NCBI RefSeq assembly: GCF_026914265.1 | Contig: NC_069134.1 | Location: forward strand, 12,815,758-12,879,757 | Direction: 5' to 3' | DNA length: 64,000 nucleotides | From: Mya arenaria | Taxonomy: Eukaryota > Mollusca > Bivalvia > Myida > Myidae | Shown here: positions 1 to 11,680 of the stretch, piece by piece | Layout of the letters: the number at the start of each line of letters is the position of its first letter | Numbering within the stretch: position 1 is the stretch's first letter | Notes under the pieces: generated by a model | The model's input: only the letters and a program-made list of their open reading frames with translations | The model's database searches: none | Told to the model about the DNA's origin: nothing | Program-made: the position numbers and the translations under genes

Positions 1-58
1 CCCTGAACCTCATGGGTGAGAGGCGGACACCTATACCACTAGATCACTCTCACGCTTG
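1..58 (-). repeat. tRNA-derived SINE fragment cut by the window edge
   Basis: Read on the minus strand, the segment carries an A-box-like stretch (TCTAGTGGTATAGGTGTCCG) followed by an imperfect anticodon-arm-like hairpin (CCTC ... GAGG). This is the layout of the head of a tRNA-derived SINE. The B box would lie beyond the window start, so tRNA gene versus SINE cannot be decided. The imperfect stem favours a SINE. Confidence 0.4.
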
Positions 59-340
59 AGAAGCAACTTGAAGTTGCTACAATAAACAATGCAAGAGTGG
101 ATTAGAAAATTTGATTGGTCGAAACATTTTTGCACAACAAATAAACCTTCATAAAATTTGCTCAACCCCTTTGCACACCATAATATGTAAAACCAATAGT
201 CAATAATTATTTATATTCACTTTCATCGTCTGGCTTTTATATTGACCATCTTCTGGCAATTTTGATCAATAATATCAACGGTTGCCACGTCCCACGCTAT
301 CTTTCAATGTTGATACATTTATATAAAATTAGACTACGTC

Positions 341-412
341 GACTCCGTGGCGCAACGGTAGCGCGTCTGACTCCAGATCAGAAGGTTGCGTGTTCGTATC
401 ACGTCGGGGTCA
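341..412 (+). tRNA. tRNA-Trp (CCA), T-loop altered, probably impaired
   Basis: A 72-nt cloverleaf with a complete acceptor stem (GACTCCG paired with CGGGGTC, one G-T wobble), a GCGC D stem, and anticodon loop CTCCAGA giving CCA, which reads UGG. The T loop reads TTCGTAT, where the intact copies at 6,009, 19,630 and 32,216 read TTCGAAT. The change falls at position 58, an almost invariant A needed for the T54-A58 reverse-Hoogsteen pair and part of the internal pol III B box. A TTTT run follows four bases after the gene, as in active copies. It heads unit A of the tandem duplication, and its flanks match those of the 32,216 copy for about 200 bases upstream and 280 downstream. The tRNA identity is certain; loss of function is inferred. 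Confidence 0.9.
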
Positions 413-1259
413 CACTTTTATTGTAATGTTTACATGCAAGCAACACGTTTTCTTAATCTTAATGGTGATATTTTTTTTGGGTTTATTTTGAACAATTTCG
501 ATAGAATTGCAGAAATAAAATCTAGAAATATTGTCACCTTCATTAATAGCATAAACAGATACCTTAGTGCTCATTGCTTTATTGTCAGTTCGTTGGAGCC
601 ATAACATTTTGTTATTTGTTGAACATGCTCCAATATGTCTTCCGCTTTAGTGCCAAATAGGGGAAATGGACGTAAACAATAAGTATGATTTCTTTATTTT
701 CCTTTTAAATAGGTCTATAGAAGTAAAATTTAAAAATCGTGGAATATAGTTCAAAATAAGATGGAGTATTAATTGTGTTTTTTTTTTGCGTATCAATAGA
801 AATATCGTTATTCAATTTAACGTACATATTGTTCACGTAGTTTTACGGATGTCCTCGAGCACTCATAAGCAGCGTAAGGTTTACGTCTATCTTATATAAA
901 TATCTTATTGAAAAATGGCCCAGACCAGAAGGTTGCAACACACACGTGTTTGAATCAGGTCTGACTTACGACTTTTGTTGGTTATGCATTATTTCCAGAT
1001 AACATTTCTGTTCCTAGTTCTTGCTTAAACCATCTCATATATCTTATCGGTGTAATCTAAAGTACGTACATGTTTATAACACAAACTAATGTGGTCTTAT
1101 TACTGGTGTTTACCCTTATGGAAAGTCAGACTGGAAAACCACTTCAAAAAAAGAGAGAAAAGTACTAGTTTTTAAGATCTCTTTTCACTTTAAACTGTCC
1201 TTCCGCGTTAAATATAATTGTACCACGTTAGAGTGTGCTTTCGTTTAAACATTAACTTT
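413..1259. other. tRNA-Trp flank, shared with unit C, then unassigned DNA
   Basis: The first 280 bases downstream of the tRNA match 32,288-32,540 with scattered differences. The rest, to about 1,259, shows no gene; a relic of a tRNA 3' half lies at 917-965. Confidence 0.6.
917..965 (+). pseudogene. relic of a tRNA-Trp 3' half
   Basis: The segment resembles the tRNA-Trp sequence from the anticodon 3' side onward: CCAGACCAGAAGGTTGC, then a T-arm-like GTGTTTGAATCA and a GTCTGAC end. The 5' half is not recognisable. It lies about 500 bases from the complete copy at 341. The match is partial and judged by eye. Confidence 0.35.
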
Positions 1260-2006
1260 CATATCGGAACGGTAACAAGTAGGCGGCGCTTAACCATTCG
1301 ATATCTTTCGTGCGGATACATTTCAATGTAATCCATTTATGTTTACGCTAATTCATGAATAATCCCTTCTCCCCATAACTATATTGTACAACATATATAC
1401 GCAAAAAAATCTAGCATTAAATAACATTTAGAAACAAATTTACTTGAAACATATAAATTACGTAAGATAATACCTGTTCAATGGTACCCATTTATAACAT
1501 CCTACTGCACTGGCTACTTAGTATCACGTGATTGATATATCCACTCAAAATACGGTTTCATATCTCCGGAAATTAAATAATGTTTTTCTACACATTATGC
1601 AAAGTGAACAGTTTTGAAATATAAAATGCACACCTAAATATCTTCAGGCGCCTTTTAACATCTAAAAGAGGACTTTGTAATTTTGCACTGACGCCAAAGG
1701 CTAGAAGAACATGATTAAAGTTCCATTTATCTACAGGAGCTCAAGAGAGTTATCTGTGTTTACTTCTAACACTTAAATGATCAAACACTAGTAGTCTACC
1801 TTTCAGGCGATAAGATAGGCCGAGATGAATACTTATCGCTTCTAAAATCATTTATTAACAGTCTATTAATGAACACTGCCAATTATGATGATTGAACAGT
1901 TTATCTGCAAACAAACACCTGATAAAATCTCTTTATCCTGCAACTGCATTTGTAAAGAGTGGATAATTGTATAAAAATATATTTTTAAGGAAATTTCAAT
2001 ACTTAC

Positions 2007-2086
2007 AATTATTTCCTCTTCATGTTTTTTAACTTCCAAAATAGGCTCAATCTTCCTCATTTTCATCATCATCATCATCATCTTCA
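2007..2086 (-). other. exon-like patch conserved in three units (unit A copy)
   Basis: On the minus strand a GAT/ATG short repeat runs into an open stretch encoding MRKIEPILEVKKHEEEII, then immediately GTAAGTATT, a consensus 5' splice donor. The copies at about 16,604-16,682 and 33,360-33,441 keep the same reading frame, with few substitutions, and the same GTAAGT. The frame alongside gives an acidic run ending in a stop. No protein family was recognised, so it may be the edge of an exon of an unidentified gene or simply a conserved repeat. Confidence 0.3.
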
Positions 2087-4199
2087 ATTATAAATCAATC
2101 ACAATAAACACCGTTAATTACGTTTTTAAATATCTTAATTGCATTAAAACATTGTTAAAAAATGTTACGTAGACAAAGGTAATAATCCGGTGTTGAAGGA
2201 AAGTTCAAAAGTTTCTCTGTCCAAAGTATTAGTATGCATACCTTTCCTTGTAAGTCAGACCTTTCACAAGCGGTATGTGTTTGCTTTTAATCATATCATC
2301 CAATTATTTCTAAACTCATTAAGTCATTTGAATAATGTATGCGGCAAATGTTTCATTAAATTACAAATTTGTTCTTTTCCTATCAAATGTATTGAGCGAG
2401 TTATCCATTTCATTATTTTTCACTTTATTCTTTTACCACTTGATGCATTCACATACCGAACTGAACTTAATTAAAACCTGCCGAATCTTTTAACAATATG
2501 TTTCATTCAAATGTTTAGACCATTTCTTTGAGATTTATCGCAAACTCTTATTAGCCTTTATATCCAAGACTTCAGCATACTCTTTCATGTTTGTTTTTTT
2601 TGTAGATTTTAAGATTTAAAGAATTTTTGTATTCGTTAATATAATTATCAGAAAGGATCTGATTCCTTTAGAACTACAAAGAACGCGTATGAAATATGTA
2701 AACAATTTTATAGTGATGTAAACGAAATACAACAAAGAAGTAAGGCCGATTTAATAAAAGGTAAATATGCCCTAGGAAACATTAAAGATTTCCTTTCATT
2801 ATACAATACCCACAGCGGACTGACATTATTAATCGCTTCCTATACAAGTTCAATATGTATTTGCTAAAGGCCACCGGCCAAAGACACATACACATGCGAG
2901 TATACAAAACCTGTTTCAAATATTGCAAGGTAATGTTTTATTGTTCAATCGAATATTATTTGTTTGCACATATCTTTATTCAAATAGCTCTTCCTTTAAC
3001 AAACTCCCCCTCCCCGCCCCAAACAGAAGGTTTCTTTATATTATTTTTATTATGAAACATCAAAACCCCATTTCACTCTTACACGATCAGCCATGGAACA
3101 CCAGGGTGCAAATGGGATGAAGTAAACGCGATTTTAAAATTTGAAATCAGGGTAACTTTATAGACATTTCATTTATTGTACTGTTTTACTATTTATTACG
3201 ACCACAACGCATTGTAAAAACAGTTACAAATATGTCCAGCTGGTGAAGTTAACAGCGGGATCAATTGACGAGAATTTTAGGCAAAATGCACAGCGCCAAT
3301 TATTATCACGTAAGTTATTTTCGATAAAGTGCTCAAACAATTTCAGATGAAATTATTGAAATGTGATCATTTGTTATACTACAGCCGTGCACATATATTG
3401 ATTGGGTCTTACCTTCAATTAAATGACATATAATAAACAATGCACGAAGCTCGCTTTTAACAGTAATTTTAATGATTATAAATATTTAGCTTATTTTCTG
3501 AACATGTTAGTTTTGTAGATCAGTGTTTGTTTTGGCATCCTGTTTCCAGTTACAACAATTAGTATTGTCCAGATTAAGTAAGAGCTTTGCAACTCTAACT
3601 GTTCTGAATCGTTAATGACAAATACTGCAACCAGCAGCCATTTAAGTCTTCTACATTTTACGCATATTCATGTTCTGTCTGTTTCAGAGGTCTCGATGAA
3701 GAAGTTAACATCCTATCTCTCTGAGCAAAGCTGGGTTTGCAACTCCTCGCACTGTATCGACACCATGAGTTTCATCCCAACACGAATCCAAGCGCTGTCG
3801 TCAATAAATCATTGTGCGATCTGTACTCAAGTAGGAATCTAAATTGATTTTTTTAATCATGTTTAGAACTTTTATAACATTTTTATTTGAGCTTTCAATT
3901 CTTTTCCGTACTTTTTTCCCGGAACATTTAGAAGAAATTGCCGCCTTCTTCATGATAGTAATTTGGCTTGAACCTACTCATTCTTTCATTCCAATCAAAA
4001 CTGTATACAGGTTACATGTTTTCCACACCTTCATTTTTTGTTTTTATAAACATGTTCCCAATTTTTTTATGGAGGTCCAACTGATTTTTTTTTTCATCCG
4101 AGGATACCTTTTACAGGGACATGATACAAATTGGTAAAGAAACATCGACACTTCTTCATTTCCATAACGTTTGGTGCTCCTATGCTTGTTTCAGTGAAA

Positions 4200-4440
4200 T
4201 ACTCAGCCGACAACCAGATGGTTTTACCGGAACCAGGATACTCTCAAGGTCCGACACCATATACCACACATCTACAGTGCCGACCAGTGCGTTCAGCTAT
4301 GTATCAATTACTATGGATTCAACTGCAAATCCCTCGATTACTGTGACGGCATTTCGACCTATTACCCTGGCAAGGTCAACTTCTACGATGTTCCTCAGTC
4401 AGATAGACAGGATTATATTCCAATTATCCCTCTAATCATA
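4200..4440 (+). pseudogene. PAN/Apple-domain exon relic (unit A)
   Basis: In the frame whose codons include TAC AGT GCC GAC CAG TGC the translation runs RWFYRNQDTLKV, then CVQLCINYYGFNCKSLDYC, then DVPQSDRQDY. The C-x3-C-x6-FxC-x2-x-DYC spacing and the closing DVPxxDR are typical of PAN/Apple domains, disulphide-bonded adhesion modules of secreted and surface proteins. A good acceptor-like TTGTTTCAG sits just upstream, but using it puts a TGA codon directly in frame. The frame then runs into non-coding-looking sequence. The unit B counterpart at 18,290-18,410 keeps part of the same signature but has lost the cysteine-rich start. This suggests a decaying exon of a host gene carried in the duplicated block. 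The family call is by motif only. Confidence 0.4.
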
Positions 4441-4909
4441 CACCATACATATGGTAAACATATATTGCCGTTATCAATTGATGAACGGATTTAAAGACTC
4501 TCAGGGGGTGAATAGTTCTTTTTGAATATCCGTATTACCAATGTTGACATGCCAAACAGTGTTTTAATGAGTATTTCTTTTATCTTTCATCAACTCATTA
4601 GTAGCAGAGTCTATAATCATGACAATCATTCGTCATAGCTCCTTAAGATGAAACCACGCTTTGATATATAAATTCGATCCATTGCCTTTCTTGTACTAAA
4701 TACAGTTGAAGCAACAGATATATACAATAAAGAAAGCCATTTGAGCATGACCCAGTTATTGCTTTTCGTTATTGGCTAGATTGCAACAGCTAAGGGTCAT
4801 TGAAACATTAATGTCAGAAAAAAACACAGTGCCAAATTGAAACAACTTTCTTATTGTCTAATTTTTCCTGGAAAAAAAACACACAAATACTTTTCCGATA
4901 TCCAAAAGC

Positions 4910-5022
4910 ATTCTCGTGTGCAGCTTTTGAACAAAGCCGAATGCCGTATGCAGAACATTCCCATGGACCAGTGTGCCAATATTTGTTTCCAGCAGGAGGC
5001 AAAGCATACCTATCTAACATAG
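4910..5022 (+). pseudogene. possible second PAN-like exon fragment
   Basis: One frame reads ECRMQNIPMDQCANICFQQE before a stop at about 5,022. The C-x8-C-x3-C spacing with an 'M-x-Q-C-A' core resembles the first half of a PAN domain. It lies 0.5 kb downstream of the clearer PAN-like exon on the same strand, and an acceptor-like CTCGTGTGCAG precedes it. The similarity is short and could be chance. Confidence 0.22.
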
Positions 5023-5039
5023 TTTGCTTTATTTAGCTG

Positions 5040-6008
5040 AGAGGAAGTTCACGTTATTAAAAGCATTTCTTGAATACTCGATTTTCAATGGTGGAAATAA
5101 AAGACAATTTACAAATAATTCGTTTTATGAAACTAATGAACAAAACTAACTTTTGAACGAATGTCTGACTTCTTAAATTTTACTCATCATATGTACTAAG
5201 AAATGCATGCAAAACAAAGAAGCACGACGTACACAGCGTTGCATCGTTCTACAAAATCCGTCAAGTTGACATTTTGGCCAAGGATTGATTTGTAAAAATA
5301 CACGCAAATCTAATATGTTTCACAAGGGTAGGAGCAGAAAAAAGGAAAGTTTAAATAGGTTAAGAACTATTTTCATATCTTGACTTTTAAAATAATCTAT
5401 TTAGAATATAACATCATTTAGTTGTATGTTTACATCAGTTTTTACCCGTGGTGACCCATGTGAGAACCCCGTTGAAGTCATGTGATTCCTCACCCTGTAT
5501 TTTGTTGTCTATACTTCCAATTGTCTTTAAGGGAATATCGGAGTCGAATCGAGCATGGACTTTAAATGATAATTATAACCTGACTGAATATAAAAGTAAA
5601 ATATTTTACAATTTATATTGATTCGTAAAAATGCAAGCATAGTCATTTAAAGGCTAATAAATATTTTTATATCTTAGTTGTAAAAAAGAGTATATACAAA
5701 AATAACACAAACATTACAAATAAATCAAAAGAATTGGAACTACAGACCGTAGCTGGCATTTCTCTGTACAAAATGGTCTCTTTCAAGGGAACTATTACTG
5801 CAAGAAGCAAAATACATCTAGCTTCAGATAAAAAAACAACAACTCTAAAAGTGTGTTGTTTTTTTGTACCATTTTCTTTTACAGCAACCAAATGTAACGT
5901 TACAAACAACGTAGGTTCGTTATTTATATCACGTACTGTATCTAATACATATACAAGTTGTACGTCAGTTATTTTCATTAAGGTGCTTCCGATCATTGCA
6001 AAAAAGTT
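5040..6008. other. no gene seen; left flank of the minus-strand tRNA-Trp
   Basis: AT-rich sequence without a supported gene. About the last 130 bases match the matching flank of the 19,630 tRNA in unit B, including the shared CCGATCATTGCAAAAAA, whose complement is the T-run terminator of the tRNA. Confidence 0.5.
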
Positions 6009-6080
6009 TGACCCCGACGTGATTCGAACACGCAACCTTCTGATCTGGAGTCAGACGCGCTACCGTTGCGCCACGGAGTC
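6009..6080 (-). tRNA. tRNA-Trp (CCA), intact
   Basis: A complete 72-nt cloverleaf on the minus strand, identical by eye to the copies at 19,630 and 32,216. It has a GACTCCG/CGGGGTC acceptor stem, GCGC D stem, CTCCAGA anticodon loop, GCGTG-TTCGAAT-CACGT T arm and discriminator A. Both internal promoter boxes are intact, and a TTTTTT run lies six bases downstream on the transcribed strand. It decodes UGG. It lies about 1.5 kb from the profilin-like gene, also on the minus strand, an arrangement repeated in unit B. Confidence 0.97.
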
Positions 6081-7610
6081 TGTATGAGCAGTGTCTGCGA
6101 GAAAGAATACTATGTATTAAGCTTACTTTCAAATTACCTAATTACATGCGTAACGAATCAGCCATCCATCATTCATTAACTGATTTATTTTATCATTATG
6201 ACATATTGATGATGTTTAATTTTTACATAACTTGTAGATTTATAAACTACACGTTGATGGAATAGTCTTTTTACCTTTTTTTCTGAAAAAAAAATCGTAT
6301 CATTTTAAAACTACGAATTAATGGTTGAAATAAAATTAAATACATGCATATAAAGATAAACAAAAAGAAATCAAACCACATTAATTTCCGTTGACAGCTA
6401 ACTTCGATCTAACGAGCGGGCTCTCATTATGTAGACCATGTTTGTAGAGCCGATTCATCCAGAAATAGTGGTGTTCAATATCTCTTCTCGGTATAAAGCG
6501 AAATATGAAACTTGTCTGGTCTGGCACACAACAAGTCGAACTCTTTCATTTCCGCCATTTTATCCGTAGATATAAACAACTAAATTATCTTGAGCACATA
6601 ATGCTCCTTCTTAACGATAACTTACTTGAAATGTTTATGACCATATGTTGAGTCCAGTTAATGGGTATTTTAGGATACTATGCGTCCTCTATGTTAAATC
6701 ATATACAATACTCGTAATTATATTAAAGAAGCACGCCGACAGTTTGTCTAAATATTAAACAGTAAGGGTTATGTGTTACAGCCAGCTCTTCTGTACACGT
6801 ACTGTTCAACATAATGCTCCTTCTTAACGATAACTTACTTGAAATGTTTATGACCATATGTTGAGTCCAGTTAATGGGTATTTTAGGATACTATGCGTCT
6901 TCTATGTTAAATCATATACAATACTCGTAATTATATTAAAGAAGCACGCAGACAGTTTGTCTAAATATTAAACAGTAAGGGTTATGTGTTACAGCCAGCT
7001 CTTCTGTACACGTACTGTTCAACTTTGATAAGTTCCCCCAACAACACAACACCACGCTCTCGTGCCATATTGTGCCAACGCGAGTGACTTACCGTAAGTA
7101 AATTTATATATATAGATTTAAACGTTAATGTAGAAGCTCATTTTCATTTATAGGAAATGAAATTGCTTTTAGCCAATCTGTGCAATATTTGTTGTACTTC
7201 GATTTAGAAAAAAAACTTTATCGTTATGCGTTGAAGCTAATCAAACTATTTACTTTTTAAGTATTGTGCAAACATAATAATATTATTATATTTGCATTTC
7301 GTAATCTTGACTGTGTGCACAATAACATTGACGCATGCCATACGATTTCTCTCTTTAATATATTTTGTTCACCAACAATACGAGTATTAAATAAGTAACA
7401 ATGCATTAAAAAGGCAATATCATACTTAAAACAATTAATCTTATTCAAATACTTGAACACAAGCTAAACGTTACATGTATTTGTATAACAAAACATAATA
7501 TATATACGTGACTTTTATAACACAACATATCACACATGGCACATGCCCTTGCTGTTCACGAAACAATACACTGTATATATATAACATTACATATAATTGA
7601 ATTATATACG
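6081..7610. other. shared spacer of unit A between tRNA-Trp and profilin
   Basis: Alignable by eye to 19,702-20,814 in unit B, but longer, partly because of a 213-bp tandem duplication. No other gene is supported. Confidence 0.6.
6597..7022. repeat. 213-bp tandem duplication
   Basis: Two head-to-tail copies begin CATAATGCTCC at 6,597 and 6,810. I saw only about two differences between them. Unit B has a single copy around 20,215-20,450, so the doubling happened in unit A after the segmental duplication and is recent. Confidence 0.9.
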
Positions 7611-8030
7611 CTATATACCTTGCTCTTTTAAATATTCCCCTAGTTTAGTCACCACATTATAACACCCACCTGGGTGTGCACCTTCCTCGTGAGTAGCTAT
7701 CACTAGACACTTATTACACCGGAACACGACACATCCCGTCCCCTCGGTGCTTTCTCGGCACACGATCAGACCGCTCTCCGCACGTGTGCATGTGAATGTC
7801 CGTCCTCCGACCCGAACACCGTCCTTCCATAGTTTTGATGGATCGATGAATCCAAACACAAGAGTTTTTATTTCATCACAGGTAACGCCATATCCGGGAG
7901 TCGAGGCCCACTTCCGCCCCGCCGTGCCGTAGATGGCGCTATTCGTCACGAAGCCACTGTCCGTCAGTACCAGCGATATATACTCGTTCCATGACGACGG
8001 CATCTTTAAAGAAGCAATACGAGACTGCAT
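7611..8030 (-). CDS. profilin-like protein, unit A copy
   Basis: The 139-residue product matches the size and layout of profilins, small cytosolic proteins that bind monomeric actin, poly-proline and phosphoinositides. Visible family features are the N-terminal SSWNEYI (residues 12-18), a central beta-rich part with GRKWAS and GGRTFTCTR, and the C-terminal helix NVVTKLGEYLKEQGI. The reading frame is complete and has no intron. Met-10 (start at 8,003) would give a 130-residue protein beginning MPSSW, closer to the usual profilin start (MSW...); both methionines are kept in the two copies. The paralogue at 20,815 differs at about seven residues. This copy has the more cysteine-rich sequence (Cys at the VTCDE and IVCRE sites, where the other has Ser and Gly). 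The lack of introns could mean a retrocopy ancestry. The family is fairly sure by motif, but actin binding is not shown. Confidence 0.75.
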   Translation of the reverse strand: MQSRIASLKMPSSWNEYISLVLTDSGFVTNSAIYGTAGRKWASTPGYGVTCDEIKTLVFGFIDPSKLWKDGVRVGGRTFTCTRAESGLIVCRESTEGTGCVVFRCNKCLVIATHEEGAHPGGCYNVVTKLGEYLKEQGI

Positions 8031-8476
8031 TTTAAGTCAGCTGTACATTACTTCCCCACATATATTATATAAAACAGCCCGAATTTTGCGAAGATTGGCA
8101 TCGCTCGACAGAAAATGAGTTCCTGTGTTATTTAAACAATCCATTTTCTAATTATCGCACTATATGAAACACAATGCAATTTGAGTCCACTGCTCTACTG
8201 TCATACTACAATACGTTTACGGAGTACTTTGCCAATGCAATATTAGGTTTGCAATTATCCTCTTCGATTGTTGTATTGTCAACTTTTCTGTCATTGAACC
8301 TTTCGCTCAATCATCTAGCAAACATGCCACACAAAACATAGGCCACTTTTTGTTTTACATACATAACATGTCACTTTCAATGATGCAAGGTCGTGATCAA
8401 TACGCACGTGAACAAATAATTGGTAAAGATCAAATCCATTAAAATTTGAAGTCTAATGTTTTGATAAGATAACTTT

Positions 8477-8485
8477 CATCTAATA
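8477..8485 (+). repeat. 9-bp target-site duplication, left
   Basis: CATCTAATA directly precedes the foldback element and is repeated directly after it at 12,303-12,311. The unoccupied site in unit B (21,697-21,705) has one copy, CATCCAATA. Confidence 0.92.
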
Positions 8486-11400
8486 ATGTACGTGAAGTTA
8501 GCGGCCTAGCGGCCTAGCGGCCTAGCGGCGTGAAGTTAGCGGCCTAGCGGCCTAGCGGCCTAGCGGCGTGAAGTTAGCGGCCTGGCGGCCTAGCGGCCTA
8601 GCGGCGTGAAGTTGGCGGCCTAGCGGCCTAGCGGCCTGGCGGCCTAATTATTTTTTCTATGTCCAAGCAACTGTTAATGCGTTTTTTTTAAAACAATGAT
8701 AAATCAAGGTTTTTTATTCATATAGTTACATAGCGGCCTTAAATTGTTATTTATTCAGAATATTTTTCTTTACCTTTTATTCTAAAACAATTTAAAATTA
8801 ACTGTTTTATGCACAAATTATCACTCTGAAGCGTTTTTCAACTTTTTTTCAAAAAAGTCGATCAAGCACTTTAGCGGCCTAGCGGCCTAGCGGCCTAGCG
8901 GCGTGAAGTTGGCGGCCTGGCGGCCTAGCGGCCTAAAATGGTATCCTATTTCAAACCATGTATACATGCATTTTCTTCTAAAACAATGACATATTAGCTG
9001 TTTTTATGCACAAATTAACACTTTGAAGCTATTAGCGATTATCAACATTTTTTTTTTAAAGCGTCGATTAAGCAGTCAGCTATTTCAAAGCATTACACAT
9101 GCCTGATCTTCTAAAACAATGATATATTTACTGTTTTATGCACAAATTATCACTGTAAAGCGTTTTTTTATTTTATTTTTTCAAAAAAGGTTGATCGAGC
9201 ACTTCAGCGGCCTAGCGGTCTAGCGGCGTGAAGTTAACGGCCTGGCGGCCTAGCGGCCTAGCGGCCTAGCGGCCTAGCGGTCTAAAAATTTTTCCTATTT
9301 CAAACCATGTATACATGCATTTTCTTCTAAAACAATGAGATATTAACTGTTTTATGCACAAATTAACACTTTGAAGCTATTAGCGATTATCAACAGTTTT
9401 TTTCAAAAGTGTCGATAAAGCAGTCAGCTATTTCAAAGCATTAAACATGCCTGTTCTTCTAAAACAATGATGTATTTACTGTTTTTATGCACAAATTATC
9501 ACTCTGAAGCGTTTTTCAATTCTTTTCCAAAAAAGTCGATCGAGCAATTCAGCGGCCTAGCGGCCTAGCGGCCTAGCGGCGTGAAGTTAGCGGCCTAGCG
9601 GCCTAGCGGCCTAAAATGGTTTCCTATTTCAAACCATGTATACATGCATTTTCATCTAAAACAATGACATATTAACTGTTTTATGCACAAATTAACACTT
9701 TGAAGCTATTAGCGATTATCAACAGTTTATTTTTCAAAAGTGTCGATAAAGCAGTCAGCTATTTCAAAGCATTAAACATGCCTGTTTTTCTAAAACAATG
9801 ATATATTTACTGTTTTTATGCACAAATTATCACTCTGAAGTTTTTTTCAATTCTTTTCCAAAAAAGTCGATCGAGCAATTCAGCGGCCTAGCGGCCTAGC
9901 GGCCTAGCGGCGTGAAGTTAGCGGCCTGGCGGCCTAGCGGCCTAGCGGCCTAAAATGGTTTCCTATTGCAAAGCATGTATACATGCATTTTCTTCTTAAA
10001 CAATGACATATTAACTGTTTGGATGCACAAATTAACACTTTGAAGCTATTAGCGATAATCAACATATTTTTTTTTCAAAAAGTCGATTGAGCAGTCAGCT
10101 ATTTCAAAGCATTAAACATGGCTGATCTTCTAAAACAATGATGTATTTGCTGTTTTTATGCACAAATTATCACTCTAAAGCGTTTTTTGTTTTTTTCAAA
10201 AAAGTTGATCGAGCACTTCAGCGGCCTAGCGGCCTAGCGGCGTGAAGTTAGCGGCCTGGCGGCCTAGCGGCCTAGCGGCCTAAAATTGTTTCCTATTTCA
10301 AACCATGTATACATGCATTTTCTTTTAAACAATGATATATTAACTGTTTTTATGCACAAATTAACACTTTGAAGCTATTAGCGATTATCAACAGGTTTTT
10401 TTTCAAAAGTGTCGATAAAGCAGTCAGCTATTTCAAAGCATAAACATGCCTGTTCTTCTAAAACAATGATGTATTTACTGTTTTTAGGCACATAATATCA
10501 CTCTGAAGCGTTTTTCAACTTTTTTTCAAAAAGTCGATCGAGCACTTCAGCGGCCTAGCGGCCTAGCGGCGTGAAGTTAGCGGCCTGGCGGCCTAGCGGC
10601 CTAAAATGGTATCCTATTTCAAAGCATGTATACACGCATTGTTTTCTAAAACAATGATATATTATCTGTTTTAAGCAAACACTATCACTCTGAGGCGATT
10701 ATCAACCTTTTTTTCAAAAAGTCAACAAGCAGTCAGCTTTTCAAAGCATGTGAACATGCCTATCCTTCTCAAAAATATGTTGATAATCGCCTCAGAGTGA
10801 TAGTCTGTGCATAAAAACAGTTAACATATCATTTTTTTAGAAGAAATGCATGTATACATGCTTTGAAATAGGAGAGCATTTTAGGCCGCCAGGCCGCTAG
10901 GCCGCTAGGCCGCTAACTTCACGCCGCTAGGCCGCTAGGCCGCTAGGCCGCTGAAGTGCTCGATCAAATTTTTTTGAAAAAAAAAAACAAAACAAAAAAC
11001 AAAACGCTTTAGAGTGATAATTTGTGCATAAAAAAAGCAAATACATCATTGTTTTAGAAGATCAGCCATGTTTAATGCTTTGAAATAGATGACTGCTCAA
11101 TCGACTTTTTTGAAAGAAAAAAAATATGTTGATTATCGCTAATAGCTTCAAAGTGTTAATTTGTGCATTCAAACAGTTAATATGTCATTGTTTAAGAAGA
11201 AAATGCATGTAAACATGCTTTGAAATAGGAAACCATTTAAGGCCGCTAGGCCGCTAGGCCGCCAGGCCGCTAACTTCACGCCGCTAGGCCGCTAGGCCGC
11301 TGAAGTGCCCGATCGACATTTTTGGAAAAGAATTGAAAAACGCTTCAGAGTGATAATTTGTGCATAAAAACAGTAAATACATCATTGTTTTAGAAGAATA

Positions 11401-11649
11401 GGCATGTTTAATGCTTTGAAATAGCTGACTGCTTTATCGACACTTTTGAAAAAAAAACCTGTAGATAATCGCTAATAGCTTCAAAGTGTTAATTTGTGCA
11501 TAAAAACAGTTAATATGTCATTGTTTTAGAAGAAAATGCATGTATACATGGTTTGAAATAGGAAACAATTTTAGGCCGCTAGGCCGCTAGGCCGCCAGGC
11601 CGCTAACTTCACGCCGCTAGGCCGCTAGGCCGCTGAAGTGCTCGATCAA

Positions 11650-11680
<31 letters not shown>

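Larger units (their letters stand above)
1260..4640. repeat. segmental-duplication block beta, unit A
   Basis: This block aligns by eye with 15,550-18,680 at an offset near 14.3 kb, and in part with 33,290-34,300. Shared landmarks include ATCTTTCGTGCGGATACATT at 1,302 and 15,587, an ATC/GAT short repeat (near 2,065, 16,655 and 33,418), and a PAN-like exon near its right end (4,200 and 18,290). No complete gene is visible. The three copies differ by many substitutions and small indels, so the duplication is not very recent. Confidence 0.8.

Noticed and set aside
5667-6087. Reading frames of about 120 residues on both strands across the tRNA at 6,009
   Set aside because: They read through the tRNA gene and AT-rich flank; no conserved domain is seen and unit B does not keep them.
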